From: Cryptomeria japonica | Taxonomy: Eukaryota; Streptophyta; Pinopsida; Cupressales; Cupressaceae | Direction of reading: 5' to 3' | DNA: 64,000 bases | Assembly: GCF_030272615.1 (NCBI RefSeq) | Contig: NC_081415.1 | Location: 101,040,796 to 101,104,795, forward strand | Shown here: piece by piece, positions 1 to 12,207 of the stretch | How the letters are laid out: each line of letters begins with the position of its first letter | Position numbering within the stretch: the stretch's first letter is position 1 | Notes under the pieces: generated by a model | Seen by the model: the letters and a program-made list of their open reading frames with translations, nothing else | Databases searched by the model: none | Told to the model about the DNA's origin: nothing | Position numbers and translations under genes: made by a program

Positions 1-930
1 GATGATTTGATCAGACATTTAAATGCTTTGCTTCTAGAAGAATATCCTAGAAATGTTCCTTCACTTTTCTGATCAAAGTTTCCATTTCTGTCATCTTTGT
101 GTACATAGCATCTACTTCCAAAGATTTTAAAGTAACTTACATTAGGTTTCTCATCATACCAGATTTCATATGGTGTCTTCAAAGTTCCTTTCTTCAGTTG
201 TACTCAGTTCAGGGTGTACACAACAGTGCTTATTTCTTCTCTCCAAAATTTTTGTGGCACTCTCTTTTCAATCATCAAGGTTCTGGCACAATCCACAATA
301 GATCTATTTCTTCTCTCAGCTATCCCATTTTGCTATGGAGTTCTCGATGCATAGACTTGTCTTTTTATACCATGATAATTGTAGAATAAGTTAAATTCAT
401 CAGAGGTGAACTCTCCTCCTCTATCAGATCTAAGACATTTCAGTTGTTTTCCTGTTTCATTTTCAACTCTTGCCTTGTACCATTTAAACATTTGAAAGGC
501 TTCTGGTTTTTCTTTTAAAAACATAACTGACATCATCCTTGAATAATCATCCACAAATAATATGAAATATTTATCACCATAATAACTCTGAACTTTCATA
601 GGACCACAAAGATCAGTATGCACAAGATCTAAAATTCCCTTAGAAGTTTAGGACTTACTTGTAAAGCTTGATCTTGTCATCTTACCCATCTGGCATCCTT
701 TGCATATAGCATTCTCAGGTTTCTCCAAACTCGGTAGACCTCTTACTCAGTGATTCTTACTTATTTTGTTTAGATTATCAAAATTTACATGACAAAACCA
801 TTTATGCCATAACCAGGTATCATCTATCTTTGCATAAAGACACTTGTTCCAAGTTGAGTCAAGGTGAAATGTGTTACCTCTTGTTTGAATCCTGGTAGCT
901 GCTAACTTTCCATGTTTGTCATGAACTTTG
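1..930 (-). pseudogene. F: copia GAG-pre-integrase and integrase core (decayed)
   Basis: On the minus strand the zinc-binding pre-integrase module is readable near 930-620, with a W-L-W-H pair and C-K-G-C. The integrase core follows: catalytic Asp in FVDDYSRMM, Asp in RSDRGGEF and Glu in NGIAERRN, i.e. the D-D-E triad of copia integrases, which join element cDNA to chromosomal DNA in the nucleus. The longest open piece is 333-623. In-frame stops occur at several points (before the NGIAERR block and in the strand-transfer domain), so no active enzyme is possible. The frame runs off the left edge of the window before RT is reached. Confidence 0.85.
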
Positions 931-941
931 AAAATTCCTTT

Positions 942-1652
942 CTAAAATTCTATTTGGTAACCTGTGTTGTTTAGCTGTGCTACACTCAACAAATTGTATT
1001 TCAAACCTTCAACCCAATAAACATCATCACATTTTGCATTGTCAAGAAGTGTGATAGAGCCTTTACCTTTTACCGCACATGGTGCATCATTACCAAATCT
1101 TCCATAGCCTCCATCATAATCTTCTAATTTAACAAATTTGTGTTTATCACCTGTCATGTGATGTGAGCATCCACTATCTATGATCCAAGAATCATTATTA
1201 TTTATGTGATATATTAAGGATTTTTCTTCATACCTTTCTTCATCAGATCCATCCTTAATAGCCACATAAACAACTTCCTCTGTGTTTGTTTCATTAGATT
1301 TATCATCATTGGATTCGTCATCGGCAATTAGGCATGTCTTTCTATCTCTCCTTCTAAAATCTTGGTATCCTTTGTAGTGATTGTCTTTTTGTCTGTCATC
1401 TCGGTATTCTCTCTTTTTACTAGATTCTTTGTCAAGGCAGTTAGAGGCCATATGTCCTATTTTATCACAATTGAAACATTTCAAAGGTAGCTTTCCTTTA
1501 TACTTCCATGTGCCTCTCGGTAACCTCCTGGCCAACAATGCTTCAAACTCTTCTTGCTTTTTGATTTCCTCATATAGTTTGTGCACTTCTTCCATGTTCT
1601 TACAAAATCTTTCACTGGCTCCACTATGATTCCCTTCAGAATACTTACTCAT
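942..1652 (-). pseudogene. F: gag zinc knuckle plus copia aspartic protease
   Basis: A 236-aa open piece. A CCHC zinc knuckle (CFNCDKIGHMASNC, near residue 60) is the nucleic-acid binding part of gag. A charged linker follows, then the retropepsin motif WIIDSGCSHHMTGD near residue 155, with the catalytic D-S-G intact. The end of the frame, YWVEGLKYNLLSVAQL, is the usual lead-in to the GAG-pre-integrase domain. In copia elements this protease cleaves the single Gag-Pol polyprotein inside the virus-like particle. It is the best preserved segment of F, but flanking gag and integrase segments are in broken frames. Confidence 0.88.
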
Positions 1653-1661
1653 TCTATCATT

Positions 1662-2327
1662 TTAATCATTAGATTCACCAAGATAAAAAGAACTGAATGC
1701 AGATTCAACTTTATTTACCGAAGACCCACTCTTATCAAAATTACTTAACTCAAATGCATGTAGTTTACCGATAGTAGCATCTAAAAAAAATGACATGTTA
1801 GGTACAAACCTCAATTCATTGATTGTAGAGACTCGGATTGAATAAATAGGTAGAAGGGTTCTCAATAACTTACTTGTGACATCCTTCTCTTCAATAGTTC
1901 CTCCTGCTCCTTTGATTTGATTGACAATTTCCTTTAGTCATGTACTATACTGGGTTATGTTCTCTCCTTCATTCATCCTCATAGATTCAAGTTGTCCTCT
2001 TAAATTGTCCACTTTTTCTCTTTGTACATGTTCATCACCGCCATAAATAGATATAAGCTTAGACCACATTGCCTTTGTATCAATATAGCCTTCTAGATCA
2101 TTAAACTCTGAGTCAGTCAATGCTAATGATATTTCAATCATTGCTTGAGTGTGTTCTTGCTTTGCCCTTATCTCTTCTATAGTCATCGGGTAGATGATCG
2201 GTGCAACATAATCATTCTCTAGATAGTATGTAGCATATTCTCCAATTCCTGATAGGTGCAACTTCATCCTTTTCTGCCATGTGGAAAAACTTGACTTGTT
2301 CAGCTTTGGGGCATCCCTCTTATACAT
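1662..2327 (-). pseudogene. F: copia gag (capsid region)
   Basis: The ATG at 2327 (minus strand) is the first after the PBS and LTR and opens a 129-aa piece with the copia gag signature: a W-x-x-R-M-K-L motif near residue 17, an acidic-aromatic middle, and a W-x-K-L-x-x-x-Y motif near residue 88. A second piece (1662-1865) carries the downstream R-x-L-L-P and K-L-H-A-F-E-L segment. A frameshift or stop near 1870-1935 separates them. Gag would form the particle shell that packages element RNA. It is related to the gag of A and B in this window but clearly diverged. Confidence 0.82.
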
Positions 2328-2376
2328 CTTCAGGTCTTAACTCAGGTACCTTCAAACTTTTCTTCCGGAGTCCAAA

Positions 2377-2388
2377 GCTCTAATACCA
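2377..2388 (-). other. F: primer-binding site (tRNA-iMet type)
   Basis: The plus strand reads gctctaatacca. The minus-strand sense matches the copia PBS TGGTATCAGAGC except for one transition. It lies 2 bp inside the LTR end, the same spacing as in A and B. Confidence 0.85.
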
Positions 2389-2390
2389 AT

Positions 2391-3892
2391 TGTAAAGTTC
2401 TGATGCCAATAGATAACAAGATGAGAGGGGGGGGTGAATCATACAAACTTAATCTTCCATAAAATCAACAGATTCAACCTCGGTAACTTATACTTCAGCA
2501 ATATAACCAAAAACTGCTAAACATGCTAACTCATAAACACATAATCATCATAGCACATATAACACTAGATTTAATGTGGAAACCCAAATAGGGAAAAACC
2601 ACTGTGGGATTTCAGACCCACTAAGAAATATACTCTTCTAGAGTATGCTTGGTTAAATGAAAATCCTGTTAAAGATTACAAACACATTGCTAGATGTGAT
2701 CCGGTTAAAGGATTTCCCTCAGATCTATTAGGATCTTCACTTTGTTAGAAGTGACCTTGTCAAAGGATTTCAAACACTCAATTAGAATGTTACCTTGCTA
2801 GAGGATTTACAAATAAGACTGTTAGGTCCACTTAGTTAAGAGATTTTCTGTCACTTTATAAAATAACAGTAATAAAAATATATCTACAACTTCACATCTG
2901 AAATGCTAAAGAAGATTCTTATTTGGTCAACATTGTCTAGCCATAAGACTTATCTTGTCCCTCTGCTAGGCTCCCTACTCTGTTATTCAAATAGGTCTTC
3001 AAGCTTCTATGCTCGGTAATCACTATGTAGCATCCCTATGCTTACACTTGCCCGCATACATTGTTCATCAATAATTTCTTATTTATAAACAATTTGCTAA
3101 CCGCTAAATCTCCTTGATCACATTTCCCATGATCAATCATAGCCATCAGATCTTCAATCTTGACTAGGTTCAATGTATCCTTCAATCTAAAAAACATTTT
3201 ACTTCACCTAGGAACTTGCATTCCATCCTTGGAACTTGTGCTAGGTTAAGCGGTTCAATTTGTGTTGTAGATCTAGCTCCCGAATTTTCAAAGCCGTAGA
3301 TCCTTAACAAATTTCTTGCATGTCATATCAATCATTTAATCAACTCCAGCTAATCAGCTTCCTTCATTAAATAATGCTTTCATTCCTTCAATGTTGTCTA
3401 TCATAACTCGGTTGCAACTCAATAAATACTAAACTTCACTCGGTAGACATTCCGCCTTCATTAACCGATATCGATAACCTTAGGGTTTACCGACTAGGTT
3501 TCTTAGGGTTTACCAACTAGGTTCTTTGCTTGGTGACATAGTATAGTATTAACCTTACAATCAACAACATATGTAGGATATCAAAACAATCTAAACATCA
3601 TGATCTCATTATTGTCTAACTCGGTAATAGTTGCCCATTGAATAAATTATTTCTCCCCTTATTCATCACATTCTTTCTATGTCTTTTACCAACATCTTAA
3701 TTCTCTTCAAATCAATCTTCTCAAGATATGGCAACATCATACTGAATCAAAATATCAATTTCTTGACATCAATGACAAAATAATGTTATAAAGATAGTTA
3801 TCATCCTTCTTCAGTTATATCAATAATCTTCAACAACCTTCTCAATATCCTTAATGGAATATCAATAATCTCCTTCTATTCAAATGCCAACA
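2391..3892 (-). repeat. F: 5' LTR
   Basis: On the plus strand it runs from TGTAAAGTTC to GCCAACA, about 1.5 kb, with TG..CA ends. It contains the G-rich box (2423-2440) and the aaacccaaat-gggaaaaacca box (about 2577-2610) also present in the A, B and G LTRs. No coding potential was seen. Confidence 0.85.
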
Positions 3893-5448
3893 CTGTCTTT
3901 AGGTTATCCTTCCTCATTCTCTCCACCTGTATATCCTCCTCTTCCCTCCTATATCTCTCGTTGGTAGCATTTAATCCCTACAACTCATCCTCCAAACTCC
4001 TATCCCTCACCCGAGCACCATCCCTCTCAGATATGACCCTATCGTACTCACCCCTCGACACTCCATCGTCTGCTGACCCCTAAACTTGTACCTGTACTGG
4101 TGCTCCCTCATCATGTACTTGTACATCCAAGATGTCCATCAATTGACCACCACCATCCCCTCCCTCTCCCTCTCCTCTAAGTTACCCAATCTATGCGAGT
4201 AGTGGTTGAACCCATAGTGGCACCGGTTGCCTCCCTTAGCCCTATCCTCTCCTCACCCCTCCCCTCCTTTGCCACTAGCCTCCATCCCCTCCCACTACCA
4301 CTACTGCCCTATCTGTAGGACCCTCATGCTCTCCCCCTATGACCTCATCAATCAATGTTTGTATCTCCGTCTAGAACTCCAGGAATAGTGAGTTGCTCTG
4401 ACAAGTGAGCCTCCCACTAGCCCCTATGTGTGTCAGTATTACCTGCGTAATCTCCCACCTCCCTCCGCTCATCCCATACCCTAGTGGCTGCACCCTCCAA
4501 ACTCACTCAAACCTCCAAAGGGCTAATAGCCAACCCCCATGTCCCTGTCTCTTAAGTGATCCTCGGATATAATTGCTCAGGCTCCACTATATCCCAAATA
4601 TCCCTGAACTACCGAGCCACCCAATGTGGCACATGGTTCTCAATGACATGCACAAATATGCCGAATAACCACATCTCTAACTATGCCTACTATAGCTACC
4701 AATATTCTCTCCACATCTCATAACCCAAATAGGGTCTCCATTTGAAGAACATCAACTCATCGAAGACCCTCCTCCAAAACCATATCTCTCCAAGTCTGGT
4801 GTAATGGAGCAGCCCACTGTATTGATCCACATAGGGGAACCATCGCCATTTGTCCTATGCCCCCACTGGTCATGCCACCGTGATATGCTACCATGCCCAT
4901 ATATGCAAGATAGTCACTCCTCCAGAAAGACTGATACTCTTGATACAAAACCAAATGCATGTCATGCTACAACTAACCTAGAATAGCCACTCCCCATGCA
5001 TACTCCATACAATCGTGTACCATGTAGTACACACACTTTCTCCTTCCTATCGGGAAGCCATGACCACCAAGACTTGGTAACACATGTCTGATGATCAATC
5101 CACAAATAACAAGCACTGGGTGTAGAATATGCCTGATCCGAATCGCTTTCCCTAGATGCAACCATGTCCCATCCATGGGTAGCCTATCATACACACTTGA
5201 TGAAGGTAGAACTATGTTGCATCTAACTAGTACTCAAGAATAATGCCATGAATGGGGATCTTCAAGATCCTCCAGACATCAAGTAAAGTGATAGAGACCT
5301 CTCTTGTAGGTAGGTGAAAGGTATAGGTCCTATTGTCCCATCTCTCCACTAATGTAGTCATCATGGTTGTATGAACCCTAATCCTTGGCCATTGATTGAC
5401 AAAACCCAAGACAACCATGCTCAATATCTCCCTCTCATCTTCTCTCAA
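3893..5448 (-). pseudogene. Plant mobile domain (PMD) protein, decayed
   Basis: Minus-strand frames 5227-5448, 4973-5194 and 4757-4960 together give the PMD pattern: ALVERW-type start (LVERWDNRTYTFHLP), then the T-F-H-L-P and I-T-L-x-D-V signature, W-R-P-Y near 4730, and a domain end resembling the family's EWHLPDRVLRQFG (here ENHVPHWVARQF, near 4640-4600). Further down, near 4060-3893, a charged heptad-like stretch (SERDGARVRDRSLEDEL) suggests the C-terminal coiled coil. PMD proteins include MAIL1/MAIN-type host factors and many transposon-borne copies; which this was cannot be told. Several stops and frameshifts occur. Element F is inserted at 3892, directly into the coding frame. Confidence 0.72.
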
Positions 5449-6139
5449 CTACATGTATAGCCTCATGGTGGTCGACTAGTACACACATGATCAGAGTGGT
5501 CATCAATCCTCCCACACCCAGTTAATCCACTTCATTAGCTCTTATATTCTATTCTAATCCTCTCTTATTCTAGCCAATTATAGCCTATAACCTACTCCCA
5601 AGGCATCTATGTACCTTGTCGATCCTTTCAATCACCATTCACCCTATCATTTTCCCCCTCTCTACTCACCAAGAGAATGCATTGAATCATTCATGGGCAC
5701 GTGCAGATCTCTAGATCTCTGCCCCCTATTGACTTTGTTGACCCATACTCGCACTGACCAACATGAGCGCATGTGCTAGCTGCGTACACCTGCTCCCATC
5801 CCCCTTTAGTTACCCTCAGCTCACATTCGCTTACACTAGGTGTAGGTGCACACACTAACCTAGGGTGATGGCAATGAAACAACGATCAACACCTCCACCA
5901 CGCTACCCTTTTAAACCCTATTTTTAGCCCTAAAATTCATCCTAATCTACCAAATCACTGAGTGGGTCTAGGGTACGTTCTGGTGGGCCATACAAAGATG
6001 GTCTCTCATGTCATCAAACCCTCTCTACATGGTTCTCGTGAATAATAATGCATGCCATCTCTCTCTTCGAGGGATTTGTGCTCTCTATTCTCCCATAGGT
6101 TTATGTGACAATGACCTCTCCTAGGGTCGTGTGTGGCTT
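5449..6139 (-). other. Leader / upstream region of the PMD pseudogene
   Basis: This 690-bp stretch between the putative TATA box and the PMD domain has no long frame with recognisable similarity. It may hold a 5' UTR or an unrecognised N-terminal part. Confidence 0.4.
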
Positions 6140-6146
6140 ATATATG
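6139..6146 (-). promoter_or_regulatory. Candidate TATA box of the PMD gene, split by element B
   Basis: Collapsing the ATATA duplication that flanks B gives minus-strand sense GATCCTATATAAGCCACA, a good plant TATA box about 690 bp upstream of the PMD frame. One half lies here, the other at 44507-44516. Function is inferred from sequence only. Confidence 0.4.
6140..6144. repeat. B: left target-site duplication (ATATA)
   Basis: ATATA directly precedes the LTR start TGATAATATG. An identical ATATA follows the other LTR at 44507-44511. Confidence 0.9.
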
Positions 6147-7533
6147 ATAATATGATGAATCGATAAGAATCCAATCAACTACTGAGAGGGGGGGATGAAT
6201 TAGTAGACATAAAACAAACTAAACTTTCACCAAACTTAATCCCAACTCATAAACCAACCACTGAACTAACCGGTTGAGACTCTGTAACAAAAACTGTTAC
6301 TGCACTGTCACGCTTACTAGTTCACTAAAACATCAATGATACAATGTAACAAATCTGAAAATCATAAACCATTTAATCAAAATATTAAACCACTTTACTA
6401 ATATTAGTAATAGCTCATTTCAGATCACTTTCGGTCATGTAAACATATCTAAGTGGCTTTATCAATTAAACATATTAACCATATCAAAACATATAACCAC
6501 AAAATCATTCACCACTTGACACAATGATTTTTGACGTGGAAACCCAAATGGGAAAAACCATAGCGGGGATAAATACCCACAAGTATTCTGAACACTTCTA
6601 GAGTTCGTACATTTAGGAGCCAAGCCTTGTTAGAACCTCTACAAAAATTTCATGTTAGGAACATATTTGGTCAAGGACCACCCGGTTAAGGGATTGACTA
6701 CAATACCCTGTTAAGGCAATATCCTATTAAGAGTAACCTCAATAGAGGATTTCAAATCCAAACTAATGGATCACCTAGTTAGAGGATTTAGAAAGTACCA
6801 AAACTATTAAATCTTAGCCAGTTAAGGGTTTTAACTATTGTAATTGTTAGAGAAAAACAAGGTCTTGATGATCTGGTAATAGCACTGCTCTTCTTAGTCA
6901 GATCCTTTTATGCTTCTGTCTGCCTTCAAAACATCCTACAGACACTCCTTATGGTTTGGCAATAGTCTCACTACCACACTTAACAAAATTACCAGCACAA
7001 TTACAAACAACTCATCGATCTTAAGAAGAAATACAATAGGTCGGTAACACAACACAAAACCTAAGATCCCATAGAGATTACAAATATATCGGTTCAAACA
7101 TGACCATTAGATTACATAGCAATCAACTGCACATTGTTCAAGACAACTTTGACTTCTCTTGGATCACCGCACATTGGATCCTATAACTCATCACGCGCTA
7201 TTCACTTCATTCTATGCATTTGTTCATTCCCAAGATAAAATAGTTATCTCTATGTGCCAAAACCACTTTGAAACTTATCGCGTGCATCATGCATATGTGG
7301 CATCTCCATCTCCAATCACCATTTGATCATTGATCAACATAACCAATTCACCAAGCTCCATCGGTTAGGGTTTTGCATATCAATAGGTCAGGGTTACCGA
7401 TTGATCACTCTGCTTGAAATACCAATACCGGTTTCCTTCACTTCTCTACTACCGGTTGCACTACTGCATCACTATTGGTTGCAATACAACTCCATTACCA
7501 GTTATTATTGACATCAATGACAACACTATAGTT
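6145..7533 (-). repeat. B: 3' LTR, main part
   Basis: Starts TGATAATATGATG, matching the 5' LTR at 43110, and stops at 7533, where element A is inserted. The last 30 bp are at 17212-17241. It carries the G-rich box (6181-6200) and the aaacccaaatgggaaaaacca box (about 6538-6560). Confidence 0.9.
7529..7533. repeat. A: left target-site duplication (TAGTT)
   Basis: TAGTT here and at 17207-17211 flank element A exactly. The bases belong to B's LTR. Confidence 0.92.
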
Positions 7534-8927
7534 TGATGGTATGATGAAAGAATAAGGATCTGGTCAACTACTGAGGGGGGGGGTGAATCAGTAGATAGAA
7601 AATTTGATAATAACTTCACCAATCTCAGAATCAATGTCTTAAAGTAAACTTGGAATTGACAAGTTAAACCACTTAACTATAAATACAATATCACCATCAG
7701 AATAAACCGGTTGACTGTTACAACATATTAACAGTAAACAACTTGAAACTTCACAAACATCTAAATACTTTACTGACATAAGTAAAACCTTATTTCATAT
7801 TGCTGTCGGTTATCATGACTTATCAAAGTGAATTAAGTAGTTAAGAAAATCAACCATAATAAACATAACCACCAAAACATTCACCACTTGACACAATATT
7901 TTTGTTGTGAAAACCCAAATGGGAAAAACCATGGTGAGATGAGACTCACAAGATAACTATTTGAACTCTTTTGAAGTTTTCCCTATTAGGAGCCAACCCT
8001 CTTAAAGCTTTATAAAAAGTTCTGTTAAGAATAGATCCTGTTAGGGACCACCCAGTTAAGGGATTAACTATAATGCCTCTATAGAAGCAATACCCTATGA
8101 GGAGTAACCTCAGTAGAGGATTTGAAATCAAAGCTAGTGGACCACCTGGTTAGAGGATTTGAATAACATTAAGCTTGTTAGAGCTTACTCGGTTAGGGGA
8201 TTTAACTGCGGTAATTGTTAGAAAACAATAGGAGTTTGCCGATCTATTTGAATAGCACTACACTAGCTTGTTCAGATTCTTTTCATGCTCCTATCTGCCT
8301 TTACACAAATTAAAAATACATCATCTAGTTTGGCAACCACACACTCAACTAAAAGTTTGCCAACTCTGAAACAAAACAACTCATCGACCTTATAAACAAG
8401 TCAATAGGTCGACAACACAACAAAAACCTAATTATCTCATAGAGATTACAAACAAGTCGGTTCAAGTATGACCCTTGGATTACATAACAATCTTTGCACA
8501 TCATTCAAGAAAGCCTTGACCACTCCTTGATCACCGCTTCATTGAACTTAGTAACTCATCATGCACTTTACATTACATGCAATATACTTTCTCATTCCCT
8601 AGACAAAAACCATTATCTCAACGTGCCAAAAACACTTTGAAATTCTCTTCATACAATATGCATACATGTCATAATCATTACCGCTCATCATCAGATCATA
8701 AACCAATATAACCAATTCAATGAACTTAATCAGTTAGGGTTTATCAAATCAACATGAAGGGTTTACCAGTTCAACTCTTCATATACTTAGCAATACCTAG
8801 TTACAGTTCCCTTCACTAGCTCTTCTTACTGGTTACAAAACAACATTATAACAATATCATTACTGGTTAATTGACATCAATGACAACATAACATATCATT
8901 AATGCAATCTTCATGCAAATGCCAACA
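7534..8927 (-). repeat. A: 3' LTR
   Basis: Runs from TGATGGTATGATG to GCCAACA (1394 bp), followed by a pyrimidine tract that is the PPT complement. Boxes shared with the other copia LTRs lie at 7570-7590 and about 7908-7935. Confidence 0.92.
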
Positions 8928-8945
8928 ATCTCTCCCTTTAGCATT
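8928..8945 (-). promoter_or_regulatory. A: polypurine tract
   Basis: Plus-strand atctctccctttagcatt directly follows the LTR; the sense strand is purine-rich. B has a better-kept version at 17242. This primes plus-strand DNA synthesis in LTR elements. Confidence 0.8.
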
Positions 8946-9286
8946 AATGGCAATACAAATATCAATACCATTGATTGCTGTGATTGTGAATAGGAATCCT
9001 GGTTTACATTTTACCATGTATTCTCCTTATTTTCAGCTTGTAGCTGGCTGTAGATCTTTTATTTATCAATCATACAAATCTTCTTCACATAATCACATAG
9101 TTCTTCTCCCCCTTTGACAATAATGCCAAATTGAAAATAAAACATGCAATGTCAAATTTCACTGTGCAACATCAACAACCTGCAACTTGATGGTCCCCCT
9201 ATGGAATAACTCCACTTCTACACCAATCCTGCTATAAAATTCTGCAAGTAGCTCCGGGACTGATGTACTTTGCATCATGCTCAATT
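8946..9286 (-). other. A: 3' untranslated stretch
   Basis: This lies between the RNase H end and the PPT. No recognisable coding or structural feature was seen. Confidence 0.5.
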
Positions 9287-10042
9287 CACCTCATAAAGGG
9301 GTACAACCCCTAGCTAACTTCTAAGATACTCAAAAGTAGTCTTAGGCAGAGGTTTAGTAAAGATATCTGCAAGCTGCTCCTTGGTAGAAACATGCTCCAA
9401 GATCACATCTTTACTCTATACTTTTTCCCTCAATAAATGATACTTCAATTCAATATGCTTGGTTAGCGTGTGCAAAACAGGGTTCTTGGAAATATTTATG
9501 GCACTGGTATTGTCACAAAAGATCTTTACAGGTTCTGTAAACTTCATCTTGAAACCTTCCAAAATGTGCCTCATCTAGATAGCCTGGGTACAATTCATAT
9601 AAGTTGCAACATGCTCAGCTTCAGTAGTAGACTGTGATATACAACTCTACTTTTTGCTACTCCATGAAACAAGTCTTCCTCCAAGAAAAAATACTCCACC
9701 AGTTGTGCTTTTCCTATCATCAACATTAACCACCCAGTCTACATCTGTATACACCTTCAAGTCAAAGTTACCTTCATATGGATACCATAATCCATAGTCA
9801 ATAGTACCTTTCAAATATTTGAGTATCCTCTTGGTTGCTATCAAATGTGTTTCCTTAGGATTCTTCTGAAATCTAGCAACTAGACCAACTGCATGAGCTA
9901 TATCCGGTTTGCTATGAACAACAAAGTGCAATTTTCCAATCATTGAACTATACTCCTTTTCATCAATAGATGTGGCTTCATCTTCCTTAGACAATTTACA
10001 TCCTATAACCATTGGTATCCCAACTTGTTTACAGTCACTCAT
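9287..10042 (-). pseudogene. A: copia RNase H and polyprotein end
   Basis: Open piece 9647-10042 contains the linker to RNase H (PDIAHAVGLVARF, KRILKYLKGT) and the first RNase H block YTDVDW, the catalytic Asp region, followed by DDRKSTTGG and LVSWSSKK. The C-terminal half (9287-9646), with the N-x-x-A-x-x-x-I-S-K-N and H-I-E-L-x-Y-H-x-x-R-type motifs, is recognisable by comparison with B at 17603-17920 but has stops. RNase H removes template RNA during reverse transcription. The natural stop corresponds to the position just before the 3' UTR. Confidence 0.85.
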
Positions 10043-10072
10043 ACCAAATGTCTTTAATACCTCTTCACATAC

Positions 10073-10831
10073 TTAGGCTGTGTGATGAAAATACCACTCT
10101 CTATTTGCTGAACTTGCAAGCCTATGAATTTTTTTTATCTCTACTGCTAGAGACATTTCAAATTCACTTTTCACTTCATTTGCAAAGTTATTTCTCATGT
10201 CATCATTACCTCTAAATATGATATCATCCACAAACACTTCACTAACCAGTATCTTATCTCCTTCAGATTTGAGATATATGATGTTGTCTTCACTGGTTCT
10301 CTGAAAAGCTATCTTCATCAGGTGTGAATGAATCCTTTCATACCATGCTCTTGGTGCTTTCTTTAATCCATATAGTGCCTTGTGCAACTTACATAACATG
10401 TGTTTTTCATCATTCAGAGCATAGCCATCTGGCTGGTCAATGTATAATTCTTCTTCTAGTATTCCATTAAAAAATGTTGACTTCACATCCATTTGATATA
10501 CTTTCAATCCCTTATATCTTGCAAATGCAAGTAAAGTTCTGACACCTTCCAGTCTAGCCACTAGTGCAAAAGTCTCACCATAATCTTCTCCTTCTTCTTG
10601 TGCATAACCTTTGCAAACCAATCTAGCTTTGTTTCAAATTACTACACCATCTTCATTCAGCTTGTTCCTGAATACCCACTTAGTACCTATCACATTTTTA
10701 TTCACCGGTCTAGGTACTAGGGTCCATGTATTTTTCTTCTCAATTTGATCAAGCTCCTCCTCCATAGCTTTGACCCAATGATCATCTCCAAATGCTTCCT
10801 TAGCAGTTCCAGGCTCAATAGTGGAGATCAT
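10073..10831 (-). pseudogene. A: copia reverse transcriptase, distal copy
   Basis: Piece 10634-10831 is the RT N-terminus (HWVKAMEEELDQIEKKNTW, GTKWVFRNKL). Piece 10073-10621 carries the catalytic core: [11 protein letters not shown] (first Asp), [15 protein letters not shown], and FVDDIIF, the copia version of the YxDD box. A stop near 10622-10633 separates them and a frameshift follows before RNase H. RT copies element RNA into DNA inside the particle. This copy joins to RNase H, so it is the original 3' end of the polyprotein. Confidence 0.88.
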
Positions 10832-12207
10832 GTAAGAATTCTCTCTAATTCTTCTTCTAACACTCCAATATCCTTATCTCCAATAATCTGGTCAGGATTG
10901 TGATTGAGTCTCACATACCTCAGAATAACATGATCATTATCATCATCTTCTTCCACATCTAACTATTCTGGTTGAACTGGTACAACAACATTCTCTTCCC
11001 CAGTTTCAGGTTTCACAGGTTCTGGTTCCAAAATTAAAATGTAAGGATCTTCATCCTTTTTCCCCACACTAGTTTCTCCTGAGACTTCAGGATACTCATC
11101 CACTCAAACATCAACACTCTCAATGATTCTCTATGTCTGGTTGTAACATTTGTAGGCCTTACTCTTGGTGGAATAACCAAGAAATATACCTTCATCACTT
11201 TTAGCCTCAAACTTGCTAACATAGTCACCTCTTTTAATAAAACATTTTCTGCCAAATATTGAAATAACTGACATTAGGTGATCTACCATACTAGTATTCA
11301 TAAGGAGTCTTATCCTTACCTCTTTCTACCAAAATCCTATTCATAGTGTAGACAGTTGTGCTGATAGCTTCTCTCCAAAATGTTTTTGCTACACCTCCTC
11401 GTATCAACATCATTCTAGTAGGTTCAACAATTGACCGATTGTTCCTCTATGCAATACCATTCTGTTGTGTTGTCTTAGTGCAGAAAGCTATCATTTGATA
11501 CAATTTTCTTCACAATATCTAGTGAATTCCTCATAAGTAAATTCACCACCTTGATGAGTCCTCAGAAACTTTATCTTCTTACCACTCTCCTTTTCAACTA
11601 AGGCCCTGAATGCCTTGGACTTACTAAATTCTTATATTTTATCCTTCAAGAATGTGACCCTCATCATTCTTGAGCAATCATCAGTGAACATCATAAAATA
11701 TCTGTCACCTTGAATACTTTTAATCCTTATTGGTCCACAAAGGTCTGTATGAACCAAATCTAATAGATGTTCTGCTGAAAAAGATTTGCTCTTGAAAGTG
11801 GAGGATGCCGTCTTTCCCAATTGACATTCCTTACATAGAGCATTAACTGGTTTGTCCAACTGAGGCAAACCTCTAACTATCTTGGACTTACTCACTTTAA
11901 CAATGTTATCAAAATTTATATGACAAAATCTCCTATGCCAAAGCCAACTATCTTCTACTTGAGCAATTAAATAGTTGTTGACTTTAGGATTCAGGTGAAA
12001 CAGGTTACCATTAGTTTGCTTGCCGGTTGCAATTAGTTCACCTTTTCTCCTATAGATTTTGCACATACCATTATTAAAATCCAATGGGTATCCTCTGTCA
12101 TTGAGTTGAGCAACACTCAAAAGATTGTACTTTAGACCTTCAACCCAGTAGACATCATTTGCAATTCTCTTACCATTAAGAGAAATAGTTCCCTTACCTT
12201 TAACCAT
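10832..12207 (-). pseudogene. A: GAG-pre-integrase and integrase, distal copy
   Basis: Piece 11632-12207 (191 aa) holds the protease-to-integrase linker DVYWVEGLKYNLLSVAQL, the zinc module LWHRRFCHINF with CKECQLGK, and the first integrase Asp in FTDDCSRMM. The rest of the core, including the QNGIAERRN-type Glu region, is degraded between 11400 and 11630. Piece 11034-11255 overlaps the C-terminal region in a shifted frame. The segment repeats 13230-14601 and is part of the internal duplication. Confidence 0.82.

Larger units (their letters stand above)
1..3892 (-). mobile_element. Element F: Ty1/copia retrotransposon, 5' part (partial)
   Basis: Reading on the minus strand, an LTR (2391-3892) is followed by a Met-initiator-type PBS, then gag, a CCHC knuckle, aspartic protease and integrase in the copia order. 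The RT, RNase H and 3' LTR lie beyond the left edge of the window. The outer LTR end directly abuts coding sequence of a PMD-type pseudogene, so F inserted into that gene. The candidate TSD on this side is CTGTC at 3893-3897; its partner is outside the window. All frames carry stops or frameshifts, so the copy is dead. Confidence 0.88.
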
